A DNA stretch of 64,000 nt from Betaproteobacteria bacterium (GCA_027492485.1 JAPUER010000031.1:3944-67943), one strand, 5' to 3'; shown: positions 18,428-27,797, numbered from the stretch's first letter. Notes: generated by a model from the sequence alone, not told the origin. Translations and numbers: made by a program.

Positions 18428-18616
18428 AAGAAAACATGCTCAATCGTAGTTTTGACGAGCTGCTGCCCCGAAATCGGCGCGGAATACCCTGTGTATTAAC
18501 GACTAAGCGTCGTAATGGTATAACAAATTAGCCTGCAAAGAGTATTTCAGGCTAAGTCTGATGACTACACAGCGAGTGTCGGGGAGTTTTGTCTGGTCTA
18601 GAACAGCCCGGAGACG
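18428..18616. promoter_or_regulatory. upstream region of the surface-protein operon
   Basis: AT-rich sequence with TTGTTATACCATT on the minus strand (about 18518-18530), a plausible extended -10 region for the minus-strand operon. No gene was found. Confidence 0.3.
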
Positions 18617-20836
18617 CTAAAAAGCGGAATTTTCCGGGTCGTCCGCGCCCGAGCCAGGTATCGGGAAGATGAACGTTGCTGCGCCATCGAATTCTTTGTA
18701 GTTTTGCACTGCAAAGAATTCTTTCCGATGGGTTTTCCCCTGAGCAACTAACGCCACCAGTTCGATGAACGCCTCACCGTCGGGAATGCCCCGAACTGCT
18801 CTGGGTAAATCCGCGACTCGCACGAAGGCAACCGTCGCTTGCTGTGCGTCTACGAATTTAGCGATGTGCTCAATGAACCCGCTAGCCAGGTTGGTCGTGA
18901 TCGCAAAAATGATTCGACGAATCCGGTCATCACTAATACTCACCTTCTCCGACGCCACCCCGCTGACGTCGGCGCTGTCATCCGGCTCAACGTCTTGCAC
19001 ATGCGGGTCAAGCCCGCCGGGCCGTGACGCTTTTGACGGGCCAGCCAGCGCCTCGTCGCCGTCGCCGACAATCTCCAAATGTGCAAGATCCGGCTGTTCG
19101 CCTTTGGCGGCCCGTGCGACGGGAACACTGGTTGGCGCTTGCACGGTCGTGCGCTGCGATTTGACGGCGGCTTGCGCAGTATCGGTTTCCGATATTTCCT
19201 CCTCGCGCAGTGCGTCCGAGTGATCGGCATTGGCTGCCGCGATCTCTGCTTCCGTTGTAGGCAACTTCGCGCGCGCAGAGCTTGGCCCCCATCGCGCACG
19301 CGCGATCCTTGGTGTTTTGTCAATGTCCCGCATCGCAGCGGCACCCGCCATGTCACCGGGCGCAAGTTTGAACACGATCATGGCCGGAAACTGGGCAATT
19401 CGTTTAGCGGCACCGGTCGACCTGTCCTTTCGGGTGTCGTCGTAGAGCTCTACGATCCACAGCGCGCGGGACGGGCCATAGAAGCGTTTGTCGTACTCCT
19501 GCAACAACAATCCGCGCTGAGCGAGCTGCATACGAAGCACCGTTGTCACGGTGTAACCGCCGTCTCCGAGCCGGTAGCCGAGTGACTCTTCGTCGATGTT
19601 GGTCGATTCACTTTTTGCGACGCTCGACAGTCGTTTGTACATCTCAATGCGCACTTTGCGCTCCTGCAAGTACACGATGCCGTTGTGCTTCCAGCCTAGC
19701 TTGGTCTTGGTGTCCCCGTCGAGCGCGCCGGGCTCCATCAACAGATCGCACAGCAGCGCATACAGCGCCCCTTCTTTCAGCGCGTCGAAATCATCGCGCT
19801 CTTTGCCTCCATCCGAGTAATCCATTGCGATGTTGCGGGATTCAATCCTTCCAGCCCAGAGATCGGCCAGATGAATGACGTCCATAAGCGCCGGACCACG
19901 ATCATCGTCCGGCATGAACGCAGTAGCGCTACGCCCTGCTCGCACCCACGGGTAATGGCGAGGCGCGTGATAGTGCGCCACGACCTGTACCAACGTCATG
20001 CGGTCGCGCGGCGGAAGGGCTGTCCACTCCGCCATGGATGCAAGCATTTCCGCGCCGGCGGGACCATGGTCGATGAGTCGACTCACCTTGACAGTATTTC
20101 CAACGCGTACATAGCAGCGAATCTTGCCAAGGTCGTGCGCAAGGGCAGCGATCGGTAGCAGCGGATCATCGAAGATCGTTGTCGGGTCGTACTGTGAGTC
20201 GTTGAAGAGCAACATGATGCCTGGTGTTGCAGGCCATGTGAACTTGAAGTTTTCGCGTACCGCGAACGCGCCCCGCAAAACATTGTTGGTGTGCTGAATC
20301 AGGTTGAGCCCACCATGGTCTACGAGGTTGGGCGCGGCTGGCGTAGTGGGATGTTTGGCCAGAATTTCACACAACGCATGAAACAAGGCGAGGTGCAAAG
20401 GGTGCGTTACCGACGCCTTATCCAGCCATTGCTGGATGGTGGTGTTCTCGTTACCCGCGTACAACATGCCTACCGATGGGGTGCCGCGCTTCGCAGCGAC
20501 GACACCTACCAACCCCGTCGGACGCCATGGCTCAAGCGTGAGCCGTGGAATCGGGTTGGGGCATAGTTGAGGACCGATGTTCGTGGCCACGCCGCTCCAG
20601 TTGCGGCGTGCAGTGCCACCCGTAAAAACGGCTCGGGCTTTGTTTTCCCGCGTGACCGTAACCGACAACACGGTCGCGATGGCAACTGTGATGATGGCCA
20701 GACCAATGGTCACGATCGTCATCCAAGGCACACTGCCTTGCCAGTCCCCAAAGAAGGAATCCCAAACGATTCCACCCAATACCCAGCTACCCAGCAAATA
20801 CGGAACCGCTTTCTTGAGCTGCTGGCGATCTTCCAT
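18617..20836 (-). CDS. HD-domain membrane protein, candidate MOBH-type relaxase
   Basis: 739 residues from ATG 20836. Two N-terminal membrane segments lie at about 10-26 and 38-60. A TraI_2/HD-like core follows with 'VDHGGLNLIQHT' (H174, H182), 'ALAHDLGKI' (H234, D235) and a later Asp in 'HLADLWAG', the metal-binding pattern of HD hydrolases. MOBH relaxases of R27/SXT-like elements carry such an 'HGG...EHT...HD' module, and the transfer genes here are of that type. The membrane anchor is atypical for a relaxase, so a plasmid HD phosphohydrolase remains possible. The C-terminal third is acidic and Ala-rich, ending in a compact domain. It is followed upstream by the two OB-like genes. Confidence 0.55.
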   Translation of the reverse strand: MEDRQQLKKAVPYLLGSWVLGGIVWDSFFGDWQGSVPWMTIVTIGLAIITVAIATVLSVTVTRENKARAVFTGGTARRNWSGVATNIGPQLCPNPIPRLTLEPWRPTGLVGVVAAKRGTPSVGMLYAGNENTTIQQWLDKASVTHPLHLALFHALCEILAKHPTTPAAPNLVDHGGLNLIQHTNNVLRGAFAVRENFKFTWPATPGIMLLFNDSQYDPTTIFDDPLLPIAALAHDLGKIRCYVRVGNTVKVSRLIDHGPAGAEMLASMAEWTALPPRDRMTLVQVVAHYHAPRHYPWVRAGRSATAFMPDDDRGPALMDVIHLADLWAGRIESRNIAMDYSDGGKERDDFDALKEGALYALLCDLLMEPGALDGDTKTKLGWKHNGIVYLQERKVRIEMYKRLSSVAKSESTNIDEESLGYRLGDGGYTVTTVLRMQLAQRGLLLQEYDKRFYGPSRALWIVELYDDTRKDRSTGAAKRIAQFPAMIVFKLAPGDMAGAAAMRDIDKTPRIARARWGPSSARAKLPTTEAEIAAANADHSDALREEEISETDTAQAAVKSQRTTVQAPTSVPVARAAKGEQPDLAHLEIVGDGDEALAGPSKASRPGGLDPHVQDVEPDDSADVSGVASEKVSISDDRIRRIIFAITTNLASGFIEHIAKFVDAQQATVAFVRVADLPRAVRGIPDGEAFIELVALVAQGKTHRKEFFAVQNYKEFDGAATFIFPIPGSGADDPENSAF

Positions 20837-20838
20837 CG

Positions 20839-21786
20839 TTAAGCGCTGTTCCAGTCAACAGAACCGACAGCGGTCGTTGCTCGCTGAGGCTCAGCAGCCA
20901 TCGGTTGTGCCGACTGCTGCGATGTGCGGGCTGCGATCTCCGCAGGTGGCGTGGACGCCACAACCCGCAGCGCGCGCTCGGTCGGCAAGGCATCGCCTGA
21001 TCGCATCGCTTCGGCCTTTAATAGCGCCGCAGCATCACGCAGCTCCAAGACCCAATCGGGCGGCGCGGCAATGTCACGAATTTCAATCCAGTCGGGCACA
21101 AGCAACTCGCGTGCGCGCAGGCTAGGAATCGTCATGACCAGTTTGCCGTTTGCATCAGTAATGTTGCGCACACTGACGGCTCCAGGAAAGATCGAAATGG
21201 CGGTGCCAGGCGCTGCAAGGCGCAACGTATCTTTCGACGGAGTCGGAACACGAACTGGTATGAGCTTTTTCGGATCAGCGTGTTGTCGAAGAAACACAAT
21301 GAGCGACGACTGCGTCTTGCCGTCGGCTTGCGTGCGGCGGTCCAAGATCGGCCGCTGCACATAGGCAGCCAGTCGGAAACGGTTCGCACGTTCCTTGAAT
21401 GTGGTGCGGGTCACCTCAGCACTCACTGTGCCATCCTCGCGGCGCAGGAATCGCGGTAGTTTGTCCAATGTGGACAAACGTGGTAGGCGCACGTCGATGG
21501 CTCGCAATTCGACACCGTACTCGGTTTTGCCTCCTGGCAGCTCGTACACGCGACCGAAAACGTGACAGATGACTGCGACCAGCGACCCGTCCTGAATACG
21601 GCGGGGAATGGTGTCGCCTTCGCCAGCGACGATGGGCAAAAGTGCCTCGGGGTTGGCAGATGACTGCTCCAGCATGAACGACTTTGCGCTGACATTTCGT
21701 GCGACACCCGCAAGCTCCACCATGTTCGCCTGTTGCTGCACGTAGAGGAAAGACGACAGGTTGCGGGGTTGATTCAATCGAAGCAT
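20839..21786 (-). CDS. hypothetical protein, possibly OB-fold
   Basis: 315 residues from ATG 21786, ending 3 bp before the HD-protein gene. Two beta-rich halves can be seen: about 22-95 ('MVELAGVARNVSAKSFMLEQ', 'GSLVAVICHVFGRVYELPGG') and about 120-210 ('FRLAAYVQRPILDR', 'PGTAISIFPGAVSVRNI'). Both have strand patterns like OB folds, and the tail is disordered and Ala/Gln-rich. The 308-residue protein at 22657-23583 has the same architecture and may be a distant paralogue. Binding of single-stranded DNA during transfer is plausible but unproven. Confidence 0.55.
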   Translation of the reverse strand: MLRLNQPRNLSSFLYVQQQANMVELAGVARNVSAKSFMLEQSSANPEALLPIVAGEGDTIPRRIQDGSLVAVICHVFGRVYELPGGKTEYGVELRAIDVRLPRLSTLDKLPRFLRREDGTVSAEVTRTTFKERANRFRLAAYVQRPILDRRTQADGKTQSSLIVFLRQHADPKKLIPVRVPTPSKDTLRLAAPGTAISIFPGAVSVRNITDANGKLVMTIPSLRARELLVPDWIEIRDIAAPPDWVLELRDAAALLKAEAMRSGDALPTERALRVVASTPPAEIAARTSQQSAQPMAAEPQRATTAVGSVDWNSA

Positions 21787-22045
21787 AGGAATTCCTAACG
21801 TGTGAATTTGTAGGTATTTCGATGCGCAATTGCATCGCTTTGGCGCTCTGCGTGGAGCATTACCGATAAAATGGATGTTTTCTAGTGGCTATTTGCATGC
21901 AAATATACGCACATTTCGCAAACGCTACTTTTTGACGCCAGTAACTTGCGAAAGGCGTTACTGTTACGCCACGCACCCGATGTTGTGGGTGTATGACTTT
22001 GTGGACTAAACTCGTCATACGAGTAGAAATAGGAATAATCGAGCC
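21787..22045. promoter_or_regulatory. divergent control region with palindromic operator
   Basis: Contains a perfect 16-bp palindrome TATTTGCATGCAAATA (21890-21905), an interrupted palindrome CGATGC-GCAATT-GCATCG (about 21820-21837), and an AGGCGTTAC...GTTACGCC repeat near 21952-21970. A plausible promoter for the HTH gene is TTGTGG (21983-21988) with TAAACT (22007-22012). The palindromes are likely regulator sites. Confidence 0.5.
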
Positions 22046-22660
22046 GTGGTTGCCAGCACACACGCCAAAGGGATCGAAAGTCCAGCGACGACGACATTTG
22101 TCGATCCGCCCACCGGAGATGCGGGGTCGGACCAGGGCGTACGCCAGGATCAGGGGGCTACGCCTTATCGCGAGCAAAATGCCACGCTCTGGAGCCTGGT
22201 CGAGTCGGAAAAGAAGCGACGTCGGCACACCAATGCGGAAATCGCCGCCGCGCTTGGCATGGGCACAGCCTACCTGTCGAGCTTGCAAAGCGGCACGCGC
22301 GCGTTTGCATCGATTGGACCTAAATACCTCGCCTCGTTCGCACACTACATTCAACAACCGTTGCTCAACACGATGTTGATGTCCGGCGCGATTCGCGTCG
22401 CAGACCTCTTCATTCAGGAAACCCCTGAACGAGCGGCGCAGCGCGCCTTTGAGATGTTGGTCAATGACCCGGTTTTTGGCGGCTGGCTTCCTTCTCAGGA
22501 ACGTTGGGACAGCTATCCCTTGGACGCGAGATTGTTGATCGCGGCGCTGACATTTCGTGAGCAGCGCGGTGCATGGGAATCCATGGCTGACGCGCTGCGT
22601 GCCGTTGGTGAACTGGCCAAGGAATCTCCGCAGGCCCTCAACGGCCCGAGCGCCGGCTAG
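22046..22660 (+). CDS. XRE-like helix-turn-helix regulator
   Basis: 204 residues from GTG 22046, preceded by AGGAATAA. Residues about 50-100 form an HTH ('RRHTNAEIAAALGMGTAYLSSLQSGTRAF') with a following 'YLASFAHYIQQPLLNTMLMSG' helix. The first about 45 residues are disordered. It diverges from the OB-like/HD-protein genes, and the 16-bp palindrome lies between them, so it probably represses one or both promoters. Its end overlaps the convergent OB-like gene by 4 bp. Confidence 0.7.
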   Translation: MVASTHAKGIESPATTTFVDPPTGDAGSDQGVRQDQGATPYREQNATLWSLVESEKKRRRHTNAEIAAALGMGTAYLSSLQSGTRAFASIGPKYLASFAHYIQQPLLNTMLMSGAIRVADLFIQETPERAAQRAFEMLVNDPVFGGWLPSQERWDSYPLDARLLIAALTFREQRGAWESMADALRAVGELAKESPQALNGPSAG

Positions 22661-23583
22661 CATGCTGATCGTTGGGGAATCACAGGCCCCAACAGAATAG
22701 GGTCAATGTCTTTGGAGGCGAGGCGACCCTGCTCGACATACGCCGGACCAAATAGCGACGCATTCCACCACGTTTGATCATCCGCGATAGTTTGATCGAC
22801 GATGATGTTTTGTGCCTGGATATACGGACGACGAAAAACATTCTCGAAGTCCCGATCACCATAGCGCAGCTGGCTTCCGTCTGGATGCGGTGCCACTTTC
22901 GATCTAATCACGCCGGCCACTTCAAGCGGAACGCCCTGATTCAATTGATCGCGGCTGAGATACTGGAACTGGCGACGCATACTCGCGGCTTTCGATCCTT
23001 TGACTCTGATCTCGAAAAGCTCCGCCATCGACGGGCCGGTCGCAATCATGAGCACCATGCGCGAGCGTTGCTGCTCGGTCGCGCTTGAAGATTCTTCAAA
23101 GTAGAAGTGACGCAGACGTCCACGAATGCGTACGCTGTTGTTGGCGACCTCACTGTCAGACGTGGCGAGCGGTGGCTCGAACTGTTCGTCCACAGGCGAC
23201 GCGTCGTTTCGGCCACCGGCCCAGATTCGCGCATTACTGTGCGCCTCCGGCGTGATCGGCGAAATCTTCAAGGCGTGGATCGTTGGAATCCACCGCACCT
23301 TCGCGTTAGTTGAAAGCCACGCCACATGTATTGGCATCGACGTTACGTATCCAACCACGATGACACCTGTTGTCTCCCGCATCACGTCAACGCCGGCCAA
23401 TGCTGTTGCGACGTTCCCGTGAACTGGAATGGCGTGGTTCAGTGCTCGCGTCTGCTGCAAGAGAAACGCATAGGGTTCGTTCAGTGTTTTCGGAGGCCGG
23501 CGAACGTACCCGGCAAGAACAACGGCTGTCGCAGATTGCGATACTGTGTGTTCGATAGTGTTGTCGTCGATGGATGGTTGCAC
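22657..23583 (-). CDS. hypothetical protein, possibly OB-fold
   Basis: 308 residues from ATG 23583. Two beta-rich modules are visible ('AVVLAGYVRRPPKTLNEPYAF' with 'GVIVVGYVTSMPIHVAWLS', and 'SVRIRGRLRHFYFEE' with 'NQGVPLEVAGVIRSKVAP'), much as in the protein at 20839-21786. It lies 1 bp downstream of the topoisomerase III gene and is surely co-transcribed with it. The linkage to TopB, SSB and ERF supports a DNA-processing role. No catalytic motif was seen. Confidence 0.55.
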   Translation of the reverse strand: MQPSIDDNTIEHTVSQSATAVVLAGYVRRPPKTLNEPYAFLLQQTRALNHAIPVHGNVATALAGVDVMRETTGVIVVGYVTSMPIHVAWLSTNAKVRWIPTIHALKISPITPEAHSNARIWAGGRNDASPVDEQFEPPLATSDSEVANNSVRIRGRLRHFYFEESSSATEQQRSRMVLMIATGPSMAELFEIRVKGSKAASMRRQFQYLSRDQLNQGVPLEVAGVIRSKVAPHPDGSQLRYGDRDFENVFRRPYIQAQNIIVDQTIADDQTWWNASLFGPAYVEQGRLASKDIDPILLGPVIPQRSAC

Positions 23584-23584
23584 G

Positions 23585-25405
23585 TCAGTTTCCTTTTGCA
23601 GCCTTGGCCGTGGGCATGTTGGCGATTTTTCTAGGCGCGGACTTCATGGCGTCGATATTGCGCACGATGAACTCACTAAGGTCGTCGATGAAGCTACTCA
23701 ACTCCAGCTCGCCCTCCTCAATTTGTCCGAAGCGCATCTCCCAGATCGCCGTGAGTGCGGGATCAGAAAGGGCGGCGGGCAGTGCGTCAATGACGTCGCA
23801 GCCGAAGCGCGTTGCGCGCACTTTGCCTTTGATGACTTCGATATAAGACCGATCTTTCAATTCGTCCAGGATTGCAGCGCGCGTCGCTGAGGTTCCGAGT
23901 CCCTTGCTTGATTTAAGAATTGCCGCTTGCATGGGATTGGTCACGAACTTGTGCGCTGCCATCATGTCAGCGAGCAGCAATGCCTCGGTGTAGGGCTCGG
24001 GCGGTGATGTCTTACATGCCAATACTTCCGTTCCAACAACGACGCCTTCTGCGCTGTCTTCAATGGCCGGAAGCTCTTTGTCTGCGGTGGGCTTGACGTC
24101 ACGATGCGCCTGCCAACCGCGCGCCGTGATGATGCGTCCCGTCGCGGAAAACGTTTGCTTATCCGACGTGAATGACATTCGCGTTGCGGTGTATTCGCAA
24201 TCTGGCATTAGGTTGAGCACGTAGCGCAGCGCTACCTCTTTGTAAGCGCACAACTGCTTTTCGTCGATCCCGATGAGCGCCGATGCGTCGGTCGTCGGTG
24301 CTAGCGCGTGGTGTTCGACGACTTTTTTGCTGTTATAGGTGGACTTGCGGATAGTTGGTTCTGCTGCGATCCCTTCCGGCACAACAACGTGAGTTGCAGC
24401 GGCAATCAGCGTGGCCGGAATCAGTGCGATGTGCTCTTCTGGTAGCGCATCAATGTCGGTGCGCGGGTAGGTAGTCGCTTTACGCTCGTAGAGCGATTGC
24501 AGTATTTCAAGTGACTTGGTGGCTGACCACTTTAGCTGCTTGTTGGCCCACTGCTGGAAGGTTCCTAACGTATGCAGTTTCGGAGGCGCTTCGCGCGCTT
24601 GTTCGGAAATTACGGACACCGTGACGGTTGTGTTTCGCAACGAAGTAGCCAACGTTTCGGCGACTGCCTTGTCCCATATGCGCAGCGCCTCGTCCTGTGG
24701 GTTGAATCGGAGAACGAACTGTGTAGATCCCACACGCACCGTAGCGGCGATCTCGAAATAGTTGCGTTGCTTGAACGCCTCGATCGCGCGATCACGTTTG
24801 ACCACCATTCCCAGCACGGGCGTTTGTACACGACCGACTGACACGAGCGAATTGTTGGCCAGCAGCTTGGTCGCCGCACGCGAGCAATTCATGCCGACCA
24901 ACCAATCCCCCCAGGAGCGAGCCTTGGCCGCGTCCAGTTGTAATCGAAACGTGTCGTACGGCTTAATCGCCTTGAGCGCTGTTCGCACCGTCGCTGTATC
25001 TTGCGAACCCGCGATGAAACGAGACAGTTTGCCCTTGTACTGGGCATGCTCAACGACCTCCATAACGAGCAGATTGCCTTCGCGGTCTGGATCGCCTGCG
25101 TTCACCACTTCCGTCGCGCGCTTCATCAGATCAACCACGACACGCAGTTGCTTCGTAATACGCGGTTCGTCAAGCGGCTTGTACTGAAACGACTTTGGAA
25201 GGATCGGTAGATGCTCGACCGACCACTTCTTCCAAAGCGCGTCGTAGTCATGTGGCTCGAAGAGCGTCATCATGTGGCCGCTGAGCCAGGTGATGTGCGT
25301 GCCGTCTTGTGCGATATGTACACCGTTGCCGGACATCACCGGCCGCGCCAGGCAATCCTTGATTGCGTCGGCGACTGATTTTTTCTCCGCTACGATCAGC
25401 CTCAT
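23585..25405 (-). CDS. topB: DNA topoisomerase III (type IA)
   Basis: 606 residues from ATG 25405. The TOPRIM domain has E7 ('IVAEKKS') and the 'NAGDPDREGNLL' motif (105-109 acidic). The active-site Tyr is Y313 in 'KATTYPRTD', and 'SVGRVQTPVLGMV' is at 189-201. There is no zinc-ribbon tail, as in plasmid TopB/TraE enzymes. It relaxes and decatenates DNA by single-strand passage and helps resolve plasmid replication or transfer intermediates. It overlaps the ParR-like gene by 4 bp and sits in one minus-strand operon with the segregation genes. Confidence 0.95.
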   Translation of the reverse strand: MRLIVAEKKSVADAIKDCLARPVMSGNGVHIAQDGTHITWLSGHMMTLFEPHDYDALWKKWSVEHLPILPKSFQYKPLDEPRITKQLRVVVDLMKRATEVVNAGDPDREGNLLVMEVVEHAQYKGKLSRFIAGSQDTATVRTALKAIKPYDTFRLQLDAAKARSWGDWLVGMNCSRAATKLLANNSLVSVGRVQTPVLGMVVKRDRAIEAFKQRNYFEIAATVRVGSTQFVLRFNPQDEALRIWDKAVAETLATSLRNTTVTVSVISEQAREAPPKLHTLGTFQQWANKQLKWSATKSLEILQSLYERKATTYPRTDIDALPEEHIALIPATLIAAATHVVVPEGIAAEPTIRKSTYNSKKVVEHHALAPTTDASALIGIDEKQLCAYKEVALRYVLNLMPDCEYTATRMSFTSDKQTFSATGRIITARGWQAHRDVKPTADKELPAIEDSAEGVVVGTEVLACKTSPPEPYTEALLLADMMAAHKFVTNPMQAAILKSSKGLGTSATRAAILDELKDRSYIEVIKGKVRATRFGCDVIDALPAALSDPALTAIWEMRFGQIEEGELELSSFIDDLSEFIVRNIDAMKSAPRKIANMPTAKAAKGN

Positions 25406-25782
25406 AACTCGGTGCCTTTTGATTGCGCAACGAATGCGCTGAACAAGCGGCGGTTGGCTGTAGAAATGCTGAGGCTAGATTCGACGGCGCCGCTGGCAGT
25501 GGCGCTGCTGCGATCGACCGCGCTCGCGCCAGCGCGCTTGCGCGGTCGCCCAGGCTCTCCATTCAATTCAATGGATGAACGCATACGTTCGTACGCCTGC
25601 ATGCCCGCGTCCGTGGTTAAGACGTGATCACGATGTCGCAGATCCTGTTCGATCAATGCGGCGATGTACGCACTGCTGAAGTGCTGGTCAAGGTATGCGC
25701 AGGCCAACCCGTGTGTGCGTGGATCAAGCGTCAGTATGAAGCGCAGGCTTTTTGAGTTGGTCGTGGATCGTCGCAGCCGCAC
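25402..25782 (-). CDS. ParR/StbB-like partition partner
   Basis: 126 residues. The N-terminal part ('SLRFILTLDPRTHGLACAYLDQHFSSAYIAALIEQDL') has the strand-helix-helix layout of a ribbon-helix-helix DNA-binding fold. The rest is basic and then disordered, with 'KRAG' and Ser/Ala-rich sequence. It lies directly after an actin-like ParM gene (1 bp gap), the usual parMR order. It is expected to bind the repeats upstream of parM and dock the filament. The assignment rests on context and fold pattern, not on strong sequence identity. Confidence 0.6.
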   Translation of the reverse strand: MRLRRSTTNSKSLRFILTLDPRTHGLACAYLDQHFSSAYIAALIEQDLRHRDHVLTTDAGMQAYERMRSSIELNGEPGRPRKRAGASAVDRSSATASGAVESSLSISTANRRLFSAFVAQSKGTEL

Positions 25783-25783
25783 T

Positions 25784-26803
25784 TCACTTACTCGTGAGCT
25801 GCTGCATCAAGCCAAAGCGAGCGAAGCCGGTGGCTACGGCGTAACGTGGATTTTCCATGATCCGCGCTTTCGGAAGCCGCTCTTTCAGGAAGCTCTGTAA
25901 CAGCGGCGCGCCGCCGCCAGCGACCAATACGCCTTTGAGTACATCACGGTAGTCGTTGTAGATCGGCAGCAGATTTTGCTGCACCTCTGCGACTAACGCT
26001 CGCACACCGATTTGGCGAACATCGTCTGCATCAACCTCATCACCACCGTACATCGCGGTACCTGTTTCAAGCACTTTGGTGACATTGCGATGTGATTTAT
26101 TCATAGCACGCCGACCCAGCTCTTGTTGTATCGCGTCGGCCGCTACGGCCACGCCCTGGCACGACTTGAACGTCTTGTTCAAAATATCGCCCTCTTGCAC
26201 GATCAACGTGTCCGTCGTGTAGTGCCCGATCTCGATCACGCCCCAAGCTTGGGTGCTTGGATCGATGGTCTTTTTTTCTCCGCCCTTGCCATCGAACATT
26301 TCGGCGAGCAACGGGCCATAGGGCTGCGCTTGCTCGCGAAGACTCATGCCGGAGATCGGCAGATCAAGTTTTTTCAGTGCGCCACTAATGGTGTAGAGGT
26401 ATTCCTCGCGCCGGGTCGCGAACACGCCGACCGGAAGTCCCACAACCACTTGGCAATTGCTGAAATTGATTTCACTGTTCTTTGCTTGTGCGCGCTTGAG
26501 CGCGCCACACACCAGCATCGCATGCTCGCGTCCGAAAAAGTAGTCGTCGCTCATCCCCGGCGGTTGCATCTGCTGGCCGAGCTGACGCTCGGCCGTCTTT
26601 CCGACGAAATACCGGTCGCCATCAAAGGTCACCGTATCAACGATTGCCCGGCCGTTCGCCGCGTCGTCGACCAAAGCGATCGCCGCCATCACCGCGTTTG
26701 GACTGATGTCCTGAAATGACTCGGATGGGTTGTCGACCGGGATGACGACGGTTTTGATCGCTGAACGCCCAGCGTCCAAGCCAATTACGAAGTCCTTGCG
26801 CAT
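25784..26803 (-). CDS. parM: actin-like plasmid segregation ATPase (ParM/StbA type)
   Basis: 339 residues from ATG 26803 with AAGGA ribosome site. The actin-fold signatures are present: phosphate 1 'VIGLDAGRSAIK' (7-18), phosphate 2 'WGVIEIGHYTTDT' (about 186-198), and adenosine 'GVLVAGGGAPLLQSFL' (about 300-315). ParM proteins polymerise to push plasmid copies apart. It is first in an operon with the ParR-like gene and topB, behind a repeat region that looks like parC. This segregation system is in addition to ParAB at 33.4-35.6 kb. Confidence 0.88.
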   Translation of the reverse strand: MRKDFVIGLDAGRSAIKTVVIPVDNPSESFQDISPNAVMAAIALVDDAANGRAIVDTVTFDGDRYFVGKTAERQLGQQMQPPGMSDDYFFGREHAMLVCGALKRAQAKNSEINFSNCQVVVGLPVGVFATRREEYLYTISGALKKLDLPISGMSLREQAQPYGPLLAEMFDGKGGEKKTIDPSTQAWGVIEIGHYTTDTLIVQEGDILNKTFKSCQGVAVAADAIQQELGRRAMNKSHRNVTKVLETGTAMYGGDEVDADDVRQIGVRALVAEVQQNLLPIYNDYRDVLKGVLVAGGGAPLLQSFLKERLPKARIMENPRYAVATGFARFGLMQQLTSK

Positions 26804-27122
26804 GTGTTCCTTTCGCTGGAACTTTGCCAGTGTAAAAAACTATACGGCAACATTAGCACAGCGACTTTGTTGTCACAACATACTTACTGCAATCTACTTA
26901 CGCCTGAAAAACATACTTTGTAGGTTGGAGGTGGCATCACAACACACAAAGAATGTTGTTAAGCAGGGGTTCCACGCCAAACAACATACTTTGTGTGTTC
27001 ACGTGTTCGCTAAACTTGCTGATGCCTTGGCTTGCGGTCTAATCCCCGCTCTGTGGGTTAGATGCCTTTGCAGTGGTAAAACTACCACACAGTTAAGACA
27101 TAGTTATCTTTAGGCGCAACAT
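26804..27122. repeat. parC-like repeat region (centromere and promoter of parM operon)
   Basis: No gene. Four related elements of about 15-17 bp: ACAACATACTTACTG (26875-26889), AACATACTTTGTAGG (26910-26924), an inverted copy ACACAAAGAATGTTGTT (26944-26960) and ACAACATACTTTGTGTG (26981-26997). They are clustered upstream of parM like ParR-binding sites. A GTGGTA-AAAC-TACCAC hairpin follows at 27073-27088 in front of the divergent gene. Confidence 0.65.
27071..27092 (+). promoter_or_regulatory. inverted repeat, possible operator
   Basis: CAGTGGTAAAACTACCACAC forms GTGGTA/TACCAC arms. A near copy (CAGTGGTAAAAACTACACAC) occurs at 30608-30627, so it may be a site for a shared regulator. Confidence 0.35.
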
Positions 27123-27797
27123 ATGCCTTCTAGTCAAAATGCGCGCGGCGCGAAAGAGCAGTTTGAGGCTATCGCTGGGCAGGTTTTCGGGGCGTATGGG
27201 CACTTCATTGCAGCGCGCATCGCACTCATCGACAGCTCGCTGGTCATGCTCGGCGACACGCTTTCGCGTGCGCAACCCTACCTCGGTGGACGGCTTGGTG
27301 TCGAGTGGCGCGTGACGCGCGGGAAAGAGCGTGAGCTAAAGGGACAAGCCGCTATTGATGAGGAACTGCCACGGCTCCCACATGGGGTGGGTGATCTGAC
27401 CCCCAGCCTGGTAGTCTGGAAGCGCGGTGGCGTCGTGAGGCGTCGTGCGAGCGGCAATGAGCACCGCGACATACGATTGTTGGCCCAGACCGGCGCATTC
27501 TGGACGCGCAGGACTATTGATCCGATTCATGCCACTCGGCGGGTGCGTAGTATTGGGGATTTCAAGCGCTATCACGCGACGACATTGGAGGCCGTAGGAC
27601 TGACAGCGCATTTGATCATCGAACGCCGACGCCTCTTGGAGGTCGCCGCGAACGTTCGCCGATCCCTGGTGTGTAGTCGTCTGCATGGCGCACAATCGCT
27701 GTTGAACTCGCTTGCCAACGCCAAGAGCCTGACCGACTTTGCAAGAGCGGAAATCTCCGAAACGTGGTGGTCAGATGAAAGACAGTCTCACGATTAG
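27123..27797 (+). CDS. hypothetical protein
   Basis: 224 residues from ATG 27123. Soluble, basic, and mixed alpha/beta. An N-terminal helix resembles a bundle ('FEAIAGQVFGAYGHFIAARIALIDSSLVMLGDTLSRAQPYL'), and the middle contains 'HLIIERRRLLEVAANVRRSL'. No family was recognised. It diverges from parM across the parC-like region and is followed by a good terminator at 27956, so it is probably a single-gene unit. Confidence 0.55.
   Translation: MPSSQNARGAKEQFEAIAGQVFGAYGHFIAARIALIDSSLVMLGDTLSRAQPYLGGRLGVEWRVTRGKERELKGQAAIDEELPRLPHGVGDLTPSLVVWKRGGVVRRRASGNEHRDIRLLAQTGAFWTRRTIDPIHATRRVRSIGDFKRYHATTLEAVGLTAHLIIERRRLLEVAANVRRSLVCSRLHGAQSLLNSLANAKSLTDFARAEISETWWSDERQSHD

Noticed and set aside
21860-22663. 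267-codon minus-strand open frame
   Set aside because: It lies opposite the HTH gene and its regulatory region; its composition is not protein-like and it crosses the palindromic operator.
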